64,000 bases of DNA from Apodospora peruviana (taxonomy: Eukaryota; Ascomycota; Sordariomycetes; Sordariales; Lasiosphaeriaceae), in the NCBI GenBank assembly GCA_033439685.1, contig JAUEDM010000001.1, forward strand, positions 2,418,001-2,482,000, in the 5' to 3' direction. Made by a program: the position numbers and the translations under genes. The notes under the pieces were generated by a model. The model made no database searches. It worked only from the letters and a program-made list of their open reading frames with translations, and was not told the DNA's origin. Positions 51,401 through 62,325 of this stretch are shown here, one piece after another. The stretch's first letter is position 1, and each line of letters opens with the position of its first letter.

Positions 51401-52929
51401 TTGGGGCGGAAGATGGCAGGAAGATAGGACTCATCAGCGGAATCCTCAGAGCCATCTTCATAGCGGCGGTTGATCACATTGAGACAGGTCTTGCAGACCC
51501 TCAGAGAGCCCTGGACGCCGAACTTTTGACCGGAAATACTAGAGGTACATTTGGAGTCGAAAATACAACCGCATGTCCTGCAGTGATGCTTGCGACGAAA
51601 TGCAGAAAAGGGGGTGCCGCAAAGAAAACATTCTTTGCAAGTTTCGTCTGCCATCCAGAATTCTTTGCTTAGAACCTGCTTCCGCATCATCTCCAATCTG
51701 GCGTTCACCATTTCCGGAGCACCCTCGTTGGTAGTGGTGCCTGGAATTTTCATAGCACCGGACTGCAGCCTCTCTGGCCGTTCGTTGAGGGTGAAGGAAC
51801 CATGGTACACTGAACTGTGAGCTGAGGTACTGATGGGGCTTGGTTCAGCAGTGCCAGGCTCCATCGACGAAGATCTAGAGCGCATGTCCCCTCTTGAGTG
51901 GGTAATGCGATCGATCACGGCAGGTCTTTTCATGATAGTATCCCCGGCGGCCAACCCGGACGAAGACGAGGTAGCTTGAGTAGATGCAAGCCGAAGCGGA
52001 CTTAGCGGCGTGTCAGTACTACCGTCAACGCTCAACGCATCGTCCCTCCGTGAGCGGCTTGGTATGACGACCCTGTCACCAGTTGATAGACTGTCAAGGC
52101 TTGCATTTGCGGAAAGGTTCGGCGTTGGGGAACACTCGGCAGGTTTGCTTATGCTTCTCCGGCCTACAGTTCGACTTGTCGCGTCCTCAGCCCGGGCAGT
52201 GACGCTACGCGACGGTTCTTTGTCCATGACGCCTTTTGCTGTAACGGACGCAACGGCGGTGTTGGCCGTTGTAGGGGTAGGTGCCGATGCTTTCGCCATC
52301 TTGGGTGCATTTTGAATGCTTGAAACTGGAGTCTTGGAACCCGACATGGTGGTGATGGAGGATGCCTTTGAGGACTGTGGCACCTGTGACTGAGAGTCTG
52401 CCGTCACGACGCCGGAAGAAGACAGGCCAGAAGTTGGGATGTCGGAGGATATGGCGGAGTCGATGGTTGCGTTCGTGACACCGCTCTCGCCCCGTGGTAG
52501 CGATGAGACGGAGGCTCCAGTGGCTGCACCAGCAGAAGTGGGCAGGTTCGGGGTCTTCTTGGACACGTCATCTTGAACGTCGACATCATCCGCCTCTTGA
52601 GTAGATGGTTTGCCCACGGCGCCAACAGCTTCTTTGAAACGGCTATACAAGCCGCTTAGTCCTTGTTGCACGAGATCGCTGGCACTTCCCTTGCTCTCGG
52701 CCACCGGCGCATCGCCCGGCGGGGGTGCGAAGTCGTTGAAGGTAGTCAGCAGGCCCGACTGGCTGGCTGTCGTGTGTATCTTGTCGAGCGCAAGGGCAAG
52801 CTGCTCCCTGTCAACCTGGGACGACGCGGAGACCGACGTCAAAGAATCGCGCCGGGCTCGAGAGCCGACCGTTGACGGCGTGTCGGGGACAAGGAGAGGG
52901 GGAAGCTTGTTGGAGTTGGCGTTCGCCAT
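45405..52929 (-). CDS. FAB1: 1-phosphatidylinositol-3-phosphate 5-kinase Fab1/PIKfyve
   Basis: Two exons: complement(45405..45510, 45578..52929), 2485 residues. It converts PI3P to PI(3,5)P2 on endosomes and the vacuole, controlling vacuole size and membrane recycling with Vac14/Fig4. Seen: a disordered Ser/Thr-rich N terminus; a FYVE zinc finger at about 424-490 (WMADETCKECFLC, RRKHHCRTCG, CKTCLNVINRRYEDG) that binds PI3P; the Cpn60/TCP1-like domain at about 790-1065; a Cys-rich middle region at about 1330-1500 (CHSNGCDRKMSEHH, CMWNYCKLCKRHFG); and the PIPK catalytic domain from about 2090 (FDLKGSMRNRK, MDYSLMIAV, VVGIIDCIRTYTWDK). The last 67-base intron (45511-45577) restores the conserved end RYILQAPNCWHLF. 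Without that splice the reading frame ends in unrelated residues. It is divergent from the gene at 53660. Confidence 0.97.
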
Positions 52930-53659
52930 GATTCCGCCGGGCTTTGGTCGGATCGGCCGACGGATATGGTTTGGTTAGGCCAGCGGGCCGATGAAGTCAA
53001 AGTGCATACTTTGCAGGTTCGGTGCCTGGGCTGCGGCCAGTGATTTTAAGAAGTTAAGGTAAGGTTAGAAATCAGAAAGCGGGCTGAATCGGACTACTGC
53101 ATTTGGACAGTCCAGAGGACGGTCGAAGGATCGGAGGTCGTCGGGTGTTGGGGAGCGGATGTCAGTCGCCTGTAGGCTTAGAATTGTCGTTGCGAGACCA
53201 AAAAGACGAGTGTTGTTGAATCAATACACCAACGCGTGGTCATGTATCGCAAAAGGGAGGGGCTCACATGCCGAACCTCAGGCCTCAGGTTGGCTTGGTC
53301 ACAAGTCACAATGCTGTGCTGTCAGCTGTCTAGAATAGGCTGAGGCTGTTGTTTCGTAGAGCGAATAGAATGGGCATGGCGTCACTGCTCAGGTGAGCGG
53401 CAGCTGTGCACTTTTCCGATGTTTCCTGTGAAAAAGAAATCCAGCTGTATTCTAACAATTTCCGATGATAACTACATCATTCTTGTAGGCTTCGCTAACA
53501 GTTACGAGGTAACCCGTAACCCGGCAGCCATCACCGCCCATCGCATCCCCACTTCCGAGATTTAATAAAAGTGCCGGGGCTGTTAGGTAGCCTTTCAGCT
53601 GCCTCTTAAACCCCCCTGCAATTTAGTGCAGCCGCACGTGAGTTCGTGCTCCACCTCCC
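52930..53659. promoter_or_regulatory. Divergent spacer FAB1 / 53660 gene
   Basis: A 730-base head-to-head region. It contains GGTAACCCGTAACCCGG at about 53508-53524 (TAACCCGT at 53510). A GT donor at 53639 (CACGTGAGT) could mark an extra upstream exon of the plus-strand gene. No other coding support. Confidence 0.5.
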
Positions 53660-56264
53660 ATGCAATCGCAAACGCGGCACGGAATACTACCACAGATTAC
53701 AGGGCACTTTACGGGTTACTCGGGGCACTCAGTCCCCACCAATATCAAGCTGGGCTACAACGGAACCTTGGATGCTGCCTCGACAGAGATTCAGTTTGTG
53801 AATTCGTCTTGTCTTCACACATGCTACCTTAGGTATGGAGCATCTTGTACCATGTGTCTCTATCACAAAGTCTGACAGCTCTAGGAGTTCTGCCATGGCG
53901 CCATACACCTGGTCTCCCGAGAACTCTGCCACTGGGCGGAAGATATCGCGTGACGATGTTTTGGTCCCAAAGGACCAGCAGACGCTGTTGGACCGCGCAG
54001 ATGCTTGGTCGAAAGCAGGTGTCCCAAACAGTCCTCCAGATGTCTTGGAAGCCGTGAGAGCCTTATACATGCGTAAGCGGAAGATGACAAAACAGTCCGC
54101 TGTACTCTTACCAAAACCCGCTGAAGAAACGCCATCGAGGGAGCATCGGGATGGTACTTCCACCTCCACTGATGAACGGTCGACGTCGAGATCCATATCA
54201 TGGTCCCCATCTCCAGTACGGGATGCTACAACTTCCGGACGTGGGCAAGAATCAGATGCACCATCGCCGACCCCCGTGCGTCCCTTGCCTGCCCCGAAAC
54301 CAGCTCTTCTTAGAGCTCTTTCGCGAACCGACATGATGGTGTATTCGAGCAGCGCCGCCCCGTCGGAGTCCGGGCTGGAAGTCGAGGTACCAAGAGCCCT
54401 CGTCACCGATCTTGAGCCCGTCAACAGAGCAGCGGCTGCCGTTGTTCCGGAGCCTACGCCACCTTCAGCTCAGATAATACCGTCTACCTACGAAGCACCG
54501 GCAGATTCGGCGAAACAACCAGAACCGAAACGCCGTCGCAAGATGAAGCCGATGCCTCGCAGTCCCGAGCAGGTCAATCTAGAGCTGGCCACTCCAATAA
54601 CACCAACCTTTCTGCAGCAGCACGGTTCTACGGCCGGTTCGTCCCATCCTCCAAAATTACCTACGTTACCGCCACACAGGACCAGCGCCCATGCTGCGGT
54701 TGCTGTAGAGGAAGATGACCAAGCCACGGCCGGTTCAACCCCTGCCACATTTCCCACCGCACCGTCACCTTTCAACGACGCTAGCTCCTCGATATCTATG
54801 TATCAGGGTGCACAGGTCACTGTGGACTCGCCTTCTGTCCGAGTGTCTGAAGTACAGCCACCCATAACTAGCTCTCACCCTTCATTGCCCGCAATTCATG
54901 GCGTACAAGCCGCTGCCGCTGCCACTGCCCACGACACGCCAAACAAGCAACTGTCGAGCAGTTCCGAAAAAGTACCACCAAACGGACCGCCATCACAGGT
55001 GCCGTTTACCACGTTCAAGCTTGCGTACCCCGACTTTAAAGGAAGTCTCATGGACTTTGTCAGAAGCGTTCATGTCATAAAATACCTTCAAAAACGAAAG
55101 CTTCTCAACGAATTTCTTTACGATGACCTCGTTCGTGTCTTTTGTGGGGATTATCTCGAGTATATCGAAGATGCAGAGACTTTTAATGAGAAGCCTCTTC
55201 CCATACAAGAGTGGTACAACGAGAACGTCTCCAAGCCGGCTTATACAAAAGGTGTCCTGCGAAGGGCGAACCTCACAGACGTTCTCGACAAATATCCGAA
55301 TGAGGTCCGACAGATACCGGAAACCGGTAAAACGAAGACGAGCAAAAAGAGGTCTCGGCGAGACACAACGATCGACTCCCAAGCACCACCTCCACCGCCA
55401 GTAATCTCTCGCACAGACACGTCAAAGAAACTGGTGGCTACGGATACGGAGATGGTCGACCGCGGAGTTGACCAGCCAATGCCGGGTCCGGTACAACGAG
55501 AGGTTGAAATCCAGGAGGAAATGGACGGGCTGCAAGAGTTGAAAGAGCTGGTGGAATCCCCTTCACCAGTAAAAGCACTTCAAGTGACGAGAGAATATCG
55601 CGAGAGGGTTTCACCAGCAACAAGCACTGCCGCCGCCGATGTGCCGAGATCGAATCCGCCTATTCCGCTGCCCGTTGAGAGTAGGCAACAACCAGCTACC
55701 CTGATACCACCCGCTTCCAGCTTGTGGGGTACCCGACAGACGCCGACTATGCTGGGCTCGTTGTATACTCAGCCGCCGCCCATTCCTCTGTCGATGGATA
55801 CCCAGCCTCCACCCGTGGAGCTGTCACCAGATAATACATCATCTAGGTCAGGACAGCTCCTAAACAGCAGCAAGGGTAAAACAGTCGCCGCCTCATTGTC
55901 CAATCATCATACTGTAATGGGACCGCCACATGTGGAGCTGTCACCAGATATTACATCCATGCCACGACAGCAACTAAACAGCACGGATAGAGCAGCGGAC
56001 GCCTCACCGGCCAATCGTCAGACAATGGGGCCGCCATCATCTACTCTTCCCAGCGCGGTGGATCATAATAACAAGTTGGCGGAGCATCTCCGATCGGCAA
56101 GCGTTGAGCAGCGGCCGGTTAGTAGCACGATGCCGGACTCCTCGCAACAAAGTAATGCGTCAAGCATAGCTGAGCCCAAACGCAAAAAGCGGCGCAAATC
56201 GTCTTTCCAGAAGTTCCTTAACAAAAGGCTTACGCAGAATTCAGCACCGGGGTCAAGTCGTTGA
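53660..56264 (+). CDS. Uncharacterised fungal protein, disordered with one folded region
   Basis: Two exons: 53660..53832 and 53885..56264, 850 residues if the ATG at 53660 is used. The 52-base intron (GTATGG, CTGAC, CTCTAG) joins in phase to SSAMAPYTWSPENSATGRK. The ATG at 53895 (GCCATGGCG) has strong context and would give 789 residues, so exon 1 may be partly leader. The ATG at 53835 lies inside the intron. I do not recognise the family. Most of the chain is Pro/Ser/Thr-rich. A folded-looking segment at about 430-520 (AYPDFKGSLMDFVRSVHVIK, FLYDDLVRVFCGDYLEYIED, PIQEWYNENV) is helical and charged. A basic patch (SKKRSRRD) and a basic C terminus (KRKKRRKSSFQKFLNKRL) suggest a nuclear protein. 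A 39-residue near-repeat begins near residue 701. Chromatin or telomere roles would be guesses. Confidence 0.78.
55809..56040 (+). repeat. 117-bp coding tandem repeat (39 residues)
   Basis: Two imperfect copies in register within the 53660 gene. Matching anchors GTGGAGCTGTCACCAGATA begin at 55815 and 55932. The encoded unit reads P-P-x-VELSPDxTS, then QLLNSS or QQLNST, then a Met-Gly-Pro-Pro end. A recent in-frame duplication in a disordered segment. Confidence 0.8.
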
Positions 56265-56770
56265 TCTGGTCGACAGGAGGGGAGAGGATATCATGGGGTC
56301 TTTGTTCAAAATTATGGAAGGGAAGCTTGATTTATAATTGTTACGTGGCGTTTTTAGATTGATACCCTGTATCTGGCCTCACGAGACTTTTTTCAGCCGC
56401 AGATACATAATGCGTGCCCTTGGGGCTACAAAATGGATCGTAGGTAAGGTAGGTAGGTAGGTAGCTTTGAGGGACGTTGAAGCCTCGCTAGATTTGGAAT
56501 CAGTACCGGTCTCGCTCAGCTTCTTTGGCATAGCTGGTATACGGGGCGCTGTCAGTGCTTTAAATGTGCCCCAACCTGACGGAGTCTTCCAATGGTGCTA
56601 TCAATCCCCCGTGTTTGGAGACGTGAGGCAGCACAGTAAATCTCGTTGCACGGAATCCGTACCTAAGATTTGCACCTAGGCTTTCTGTATAGCTCAGCTC
56701 AGGTCAGCTCAAGTATCGTCGAGCGTATGGTTTTGCCCAACAATGTTAGCCTTATTCCCATTGCCAACCA
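56265..56770. other. Convergent spacer
   Basis: The 3' regions of the 53660 gene and the BolA gene face each other. An (AGGT)n tract lies at 56441-56464. No gene. Confidence 0.6.
56441..56464. repeat. (AGGT)n microsatellite
   Basis: Five to six imperfect TAGG/AGGT units in the convergent spacer. Confidence 0.8.
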
Positions 56771-57339
56771 CTATTCTTTCGCCTCATTCCTCTGCTTCTC
56801 CTCCTCTTCCGGCGTTAGGGTGCGCAACTGCAGGGCATGGATTCCTCCCTCTTGGTCCATCTCCTCCTTCAGCAGGCCATAGACGAGGCGGTGGCGGGCG
56901 GGCTGCCGTTTCGACCGGAACTCGTCGGATGTGATGATGAGCCGGAAGTGCGTCTCGCGCGACGTGCTGCCCTCCATCGCTTTGTGGTGCGCGTGCAGGT
57001 GCGAGTCGTTGTGGATCTCGAGTGTGGAAGGTTTAAGGACGGCGGTGATCTAGCAGATATAAAAAGTGCACATAGGTTAGGCGCATCGCATGACAAAGTG
57101 TGTGTGGTTGGTTGTATAAATTTTCTTTTTTTTGCGTTATGTGTATGCTGCTGCCATGCGAGCATGCGGCGAGCGGTGGCTATTTCCATATTGAACTTCT
57201 TCCTGCGTACCTTTTCCCGTATCACATCCTCAACTGGAGTCTGCGATGACGATGGTGATGGTGATGACGCCATGGCAGCGGCGGAAAACGGCCGGCGAGG
57301 AATGGCTCTTGCGAGACCGAGAACGGTTCGGCTCAACAT
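56771..57339 (-). CDS. BOL1: BolA-like protein, probably mitochondrial (Bol1/Uvi31 type)
   Basis: Two exons: complement(56771..57049, 57211..57339), 135 residues; intron 161 bases, phase 0. BolA proteins pair with monothiol glutaredoxins (Grx5) and in mitochondria help deliver [4Fe-4S] clusters, notably to lipoate synthase. Seen: an Arg-rich, acid-free start MLSRTVLGLARAIPRRPFSA that looks like a matrix-targeting presequence. The BolA domain follows with LEIHNDSHLHAHHKAM, TSRETHFRLIITSDEF and the conserved ARHRLVYGLL, then GGIHALQLRTLTPEE. The His residues include the conserved C-terminal one in RHR used for cluster binding. A further in-frame ATG at codon 23 could give a cytosolic form, and the frame is also open upstream to an ATG at 57486. 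It is divergent from the ACSF3-type gene. Confidence 0.93.
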
Positions 57340-57935
57340 ATGTATCCCGGCCGAGGGAGAGAGGGAAGGCAATATGTAAGCAAAAGCGAGCCGAAAGAGG
57401 CGGGAGGCGGTGTAGATGTGTCGGGGGCCGGATGTCTGTCGGTGGTGGTGACGGAGAAAGCAGGCAGCTCTGGAAGCACCACCCAAGAAAGCTGCAAGAC
57501 GCCGGGCATGCGAGCATTGCCCAATGGCTAATTGGAGCTCGGGCCCTGCAATTCAGCGGGATTTGGACCTTTTTAGGGGGGCAGCCAGCCCACACACCCC
57601 AGTGGAGGCTGCGTGGGGAACTCCTGCCTGGAGCGTTGGCCGTTAATGGCTCCCGCGGCGTTGATTACGCCAAAAATACACCGTCCTGTCAAGTGTGTCG
57701 CGTCGGGAATCCCGCACTCCACCTTTTCTGTTTGGATCAAAAAAACAAATTTGCCGGGCTCCTAGGGGAGCTTGCTGCACCTCCCGGAGAAAGAAGTAGG
57801 ATGCGCCGGACTCGGCATCAGAAGCCCGTCTCGAGCGAGGTGCAGATCCCTGTAATAGTACGCCTCTTACCGGCCTGACTCCCGTCGTCTTAAGCCGCTC
57901 GCCCGTCCCCCTCCTACCCCCTTATTACATCCCCG
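57340..57935. promoter_or_regulatory. Divergent spacer BolA / malonyl-CoA synthetase
   Basis: 596 bases between the two start codons, likely a shared promoter region. The minus frame to 57486 is an in-frame open extension of BolA, probably leader. Pyrimidine-rich DNA (about 57895-57930) precedes the plus-strand start. Confidence 0.6.
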
Positions 57936-59960
57936 ATGTCTCCTGCTCTCGCAACGTTCGGCAGGAGTCTACGTCTTTTGGCTTTTGCTTCCCGTCCACC
58001 GTCGCTTTCTTCTGTGTCGTTCGTTTCTGCCAGTCGCCATTGTCAGTTTGTTTCCGTAACCAGGATGGCGTCTACTCTGCCGAGGCTGCCCGTGTTCGAG
58101 GCCATTGCTCGCCACGACCCGAACTCGACGGCCGTCATTCACTCCAGCAGTGGAAGGCGTTTCAAGTATGGCGAGTTGTTGGGGGACGTCTGCCGGACGC
58201 GGAATCGCCTCTACGAGTCTGCGGGGAGGTCCAATATCGATGGCGAGCGCATTGCTTTCCTGGTCGAAAACAGCTACGACTATGTAGGTAAGCCAGATCA
58301 GACAGACAACCCTCCCGCGTCCCTTCCTGGGTTATAAGGGGTAGTAGGGCTGACGAGCATGTGTTCCGGAAAGTGACCTTGCTGGCTATTCTCGCGGCAA
58401 AGTCCATTGCTGTACCACTGTCCCCGGCCTTTCCTGCGCCGGAGCTACAGTACATCTTGAACCACAGTGAAGCATTGATGCTGCTGTCTTCATCTAAATT
58501 TGCATCCAAGGCCCAGGAAATCTTGAAGACCGAACTAGATATTGAGCCTCTCCATCTGCAGCTCACCGAGTTTCAGGGGGGTGGTGCTCATGAGAAAGTC
58601 GTCCTGGAAAAGACAGGTCCAGGATCAGCCGGCATGATGCTTTATACATCTGGCACAACCAACCGACCCGTAAGCAAACACCCCGGTTTGCATCTACGAT
58701 AAAAGGACTAGATCTAATCTGTCGAAACAGAAAGGCGTACTATTGCCGCAGTCAGTCATGACGGCGCAAGCCCGTTCCCTCTTGCAGGCTTGGGAATACT
58801 CGTCGTCGGACCACCTGCTCCATGTTTTACCCCTGCACCACATCCACGGCACCATCAACGCCGTTTTCACCCCCCTATTTTCCGGCAGCACGATCGAGTT
58901 TCTCTTCCCCTTCAACGCAGACGCGGTATGGAAACGGTTCGCCGCACCGTTCATGACGCCCGATCAGACGCCCGACCCAGACTCGAAGTCGCCGTTCGGA
59001 CTGCGAGAGAAGATTACCTTCTTCACCGTCGTGCCCACGGTGTACTCCAGGTTACTAACCACGCACAAGGCCTTGCCACTGGACATCCAGAGCGCCGCCC
59101 GCACAGCCATCAGCCCCGCAAATCTCCGACTGGCCATCTCCGGGTCCGCGGCGCTCCCGACACCCATCAAGCGCGCTTGGGCTGAGCTAAGCGGCGGAAA
59201 CGTGCTTCTCGAGCGCTTTGGTATGACAGAGGTAGGCATGGCGCTGAGTTGCGGCTTGGACGTGGCGGACCGCGTCGACGGTTCCGTCGGCTGGCCACTG
59301 CCCGGCGTTGAGGCCCGTCTCGTCGACGTCGACACGCACCAGGTGATCGAGAAGGGCCACGAGCGCGATGCGGACGGCAGGGAGCGGGTGGGCGAGATCC
59401 AGCTCCGCGGTCCGACCATTTTTGCTGAGTACTGGCGGAACCCCGAGGCCACTACAAAAGAATTTGTCGACTCTAAAGATGCCAGGGGCCAATGGTTCAA
59501 AACGGGCGACGTAGCGGTGCGGCGGCCCGGGCCCGAGACGGCAGGCAAGAGCACGGCAGCGAGCCAGAAGGATTGGGCGCGCGGGGACATGTACTTCATC
59601 CTGGGCCGGCGCAGCGCCGACATTATCAAGAGTGGTGGTGAGAAGGTCTCGGCGCTGGAGGTGGAGCGTGAGATGCTCGCGCTGCCGCAGGTGGCCGAGG
59701 TGGCCGTTCTGGCCGTGCCGTCCGGGAAATGGGGGCAAAAGGTCGGTGCCGTCGTCATTCTGGACCGGGAACACGTCCCTGAGGGGAGGTGGACGCCGCT
59801 CGACATGCGAAGGGCGCTGAAAGGGCGCCTCGCCAATTACAAGATACCCCAGGTGCTCAAGGTGGTTGATCATATACCCCGGAACGCCATGGGGAAGATC
59901 AACAAGAAGCTACTGGTCAAGGAGATCTTTCAGGATGAATTCAGCGGGGATGAGATGTAA
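57936..59960 (+). CDS. ACSF3: ACSF3-type malonyl-CoA synthetase (AMP-forming acyl-CoA ligase)
   Basis: Three exons: 57936..58287, 58374..58669, 58731..59960, 625 residues, all phases consistent. It belongs to the ANL (acyl-CoA synthetase) superfamily. ACSF3 members make malonyl-CoA from malonate in mitochondria, feeding mitochondrial fatty acid synthesis and detoxifying malonate. Seen: an Arg/Ser-rich N terminus like a matrix presequence, with a second in-frame ATG at 58064 (MASTLPRLPVF). The P-loop YTSGTTNRP-KGV is split by intron 2. LPLHHIHGTINAV, FFTVVPTVYSRLL, ISGSAALPTPIKRAWAELSG and LLERFGMTEVGMALS are close to ACSF3. GQWFKTGDVA, ILGRRSADIIKSGGEKVSAL and the catalytic Lys region PRNAMGKINKKLL complete the fold. 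The C terminus (DEM) is not a PTS1 signal. A generic peroxisomal acyl-CoA ligase is less likely. Confidence 0.9.
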
Positions 59961-61446
59961 ACAATGGGGTTAGTGTCGGTTTCTCTTCTCTTTAGTTTCT
60001 GGCGGTTTAATCAGTTGTCGGCTCAACACATAGATCGGTAGAAGTCACCGGGGTTGGTTTTTTGATATTAAGGATCGGAAAATCGGTCAATGTACATATA
60101 CATCTTATTCTTTGTTTTCCTTTCCTCCCTTCTTGACACATTTCTTCTTTCTTGGGTAGATACCTGTGTTAATCATCACCTAGACAATAGAGCAGCTTTA
60201 GGAGATGCGAGACTCGAACTACAGACGTGTCCGAAAGGCGACACATAGGACAGCTCACTTTGTTCCTGCATTGATTCCGGCGTACCTGCGTGGATGTCTA
60301 ATTATAGACATATCTATCTATCTTGCCGTGTCATCAATCATGATCAATCCACACATTGAACATAGCCAGGGGAGCAGAGACAATTATCATTTACTGAAAA
60401 CTCCATCTATAACAGACATGGGGGCATTGCTTAGTCCTGTATCCCGCGTCGTCAAACGTGGGCTGCGTAATCGTGACTTAATACGGTCCCGGGAAAATGC
60501 TCTCCTCGCTTGCTGTTATTGTCGGATAATAGGCCTTTGCTCTTATTTATTTGTTCATATAGTGACAGTAATAATAACAATATGCCGGCTCGTTAATTCT
60601 CCGCTTCACGAATGCTTCCTGACGATGGTGCTTTTGTTTTTCCTTCTCGTGGAGCTCCCGCTGTGCCAGCCGGGCAGGAAATACCCCTGAATGTGTTGGG
60701 GCGATATTACGGTTATGTCTAGGGTACCAATCGATTGTTTCTATCTCGATATCTCAAAAATTTCGCCTTTCAACAAGACCTTTTGACACTCCCCTCGTCG
60801 GGTCTAGCCCAATTCTTGTCAGATGTCGTCTTTGTGCCTGACGAGTAGCTCGAACACCACCGTCGTCCGTTGACTTTCCCAGGAGGGAGATGGATCGCAT
60901 GTCCAGACCAAGTCTTCGCGTATGAATACTGGATTCTACAAGCATCTGCTAGACTTGTACATATGAATACGAATATCGAGGCAACAACAGGAACGTTCAG
61001 GACCATAGCTTTTGCGCATTATATTTCCTTTCCCTCGTCCAAACACCAGACGAGTGCCAGATATCTGACATTTGGTTGAGAAACCGTCCCACCAAATGAA
61101 ACTGTCTAAAGTTGCTTTAGGGTCCAAAAAAAAGGGAAGAACGCCATGCGCATCCCTTGATACGTCCAAATAAACAAATAAAACCAGGAGCAGAAAAAGC
61201 CGCTCCACGCCTTAGATCCTGCGATGTCCCAGGTTCGTCCACAGAAAAAGTCCGACTTTTCCTTCCTTTTTCGCAATGAAAATATTTCATATTCGTCATT
61301 TCGTATAGCTCTCTATCGCAGTTACCGCACCTGGGCCTCAATTTGTTGTAGAGGTATGAAAATGCGCCGGGCGGACATTGAGATACGGTAACCCGAGCTG
61401 CGCAACGCCAGTATGGTCAAGTGTCGGGAGGACCCAAGATTGTGCT
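59961..61446. other. Convergent spacer
   Basis: The 3' regions of the ACSF3-type gene and eIF4E face each other. The 161-codon frame at 60205-60690 has hydrophobic stretches but no family resemblance and random composition. No gene called. Confidence 0.55.
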
Positions 61447-62325
61447 TTAGACGGTGAATTTGGCTCTGGCGCGGGTGCTACCGCTATGGGCGCTATCGGT
61501 GTGACCGGAAAACTCGAGGATCTCGGAAGCCGGCAGCTTGAGAACGCCCTTGAAACGACGGCCAATAGCCATCAGAATATCCTTGCCCTTCTCGGCCGAG
61601 CGACCCTTGCCTCCTGCGACATCACCGTCTCCGCGACCCGGGACGCTCTTGCCTATCGTGCGAGTCCAGACACCGATACGGAAGAAAGCCTTGCGGACGT
61701 TGACAACAACACCCATGACCTCACCATCCTCCTCATCCTCCAGAGTCTCGCCGATGGCGGCGAGCATCGTGTGCAGCCAGAGCTGATCGATGTCGACATT
61801 GCGCTTCTCCTTGAACTGGTATGACCATTTGCCGCCATGTTTGTTCTGGGGGTCCTCCCACTCAGGGCGCACGCCCTCTTTGAAAAGATGGTAGTCGGAC
61901 TTGAGGGCAAGCTCGGAGACGGGCGCGATATTGTTCTAGAGTTAAGATTCATAGTAAGCAAGTTACAAGTCAAGATATTATCCGTTCCAAGAGGTGAGCA
62001 TACATATACACCCCAGAACTCCTCTACCGACTCGAAGGTGATAACCTCCTTCAAGAGATCATTCCAGTTGTCGCCCTGTTGTAGCGGTTAGCGAATCCTC
62101 TTTGGGCAGCACAATCAACACAACCCGGCAGCTGGAACGAACCTTTCCGCTTGCAGGCTTGGTGAACCAGAGGGTCCACCGATTAGAAAGAGGGTGCTTG
62201 ACGTTGAAGTTCTCCTTGTCATGGAAAACAGTGATTGTCTTGCCGGTATCCTCGGCAGGGCCGGCGCCGACATTGCCGCCCTCGGGCGAGATGGGGATGG
62301 TGGTGAGATCGACCTGCTCCGACAT
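61447..62325 (-). CDS. eIF4E: mRNA cap-binding translation initiation factor eIF4E
   Basis: Three exons: complement(61447..61935, 62004..62075, 62143..62325), 247 residues, all phases consistent. It binds the m7G cap and eIF4G to start cap-dependent translation in the cytoplasm. Seen: an acidic, disordered N terminus, then the core with HPLSNRWTLWFTKP, VEEFWGVYNNI, WEDPQNKHGGKWSYQF and LWLHTMLAAIGE. These carry the cap-stacking tryptophans, the eIF4G-contacting VEEFW tryptophan and the downstream Trp/Glu pair (WEDPQN). RIGVWTRT supplies phosphate-contacting basic residues. The start at 62325 (MSEQVDL) fits the family length. The frame is also open upstream to an ATG at 62541. It is divergent from the Ssb-type Hsp70 gene. 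Confidence 0.96.

Noticed and set aside
60205..60690. 161-codon plus-strand frame with hydrophobic stretches
   Set aside because: Considered as a membrane protein, but it lies in a convergent 3' spacer with no family pattern or leader features.
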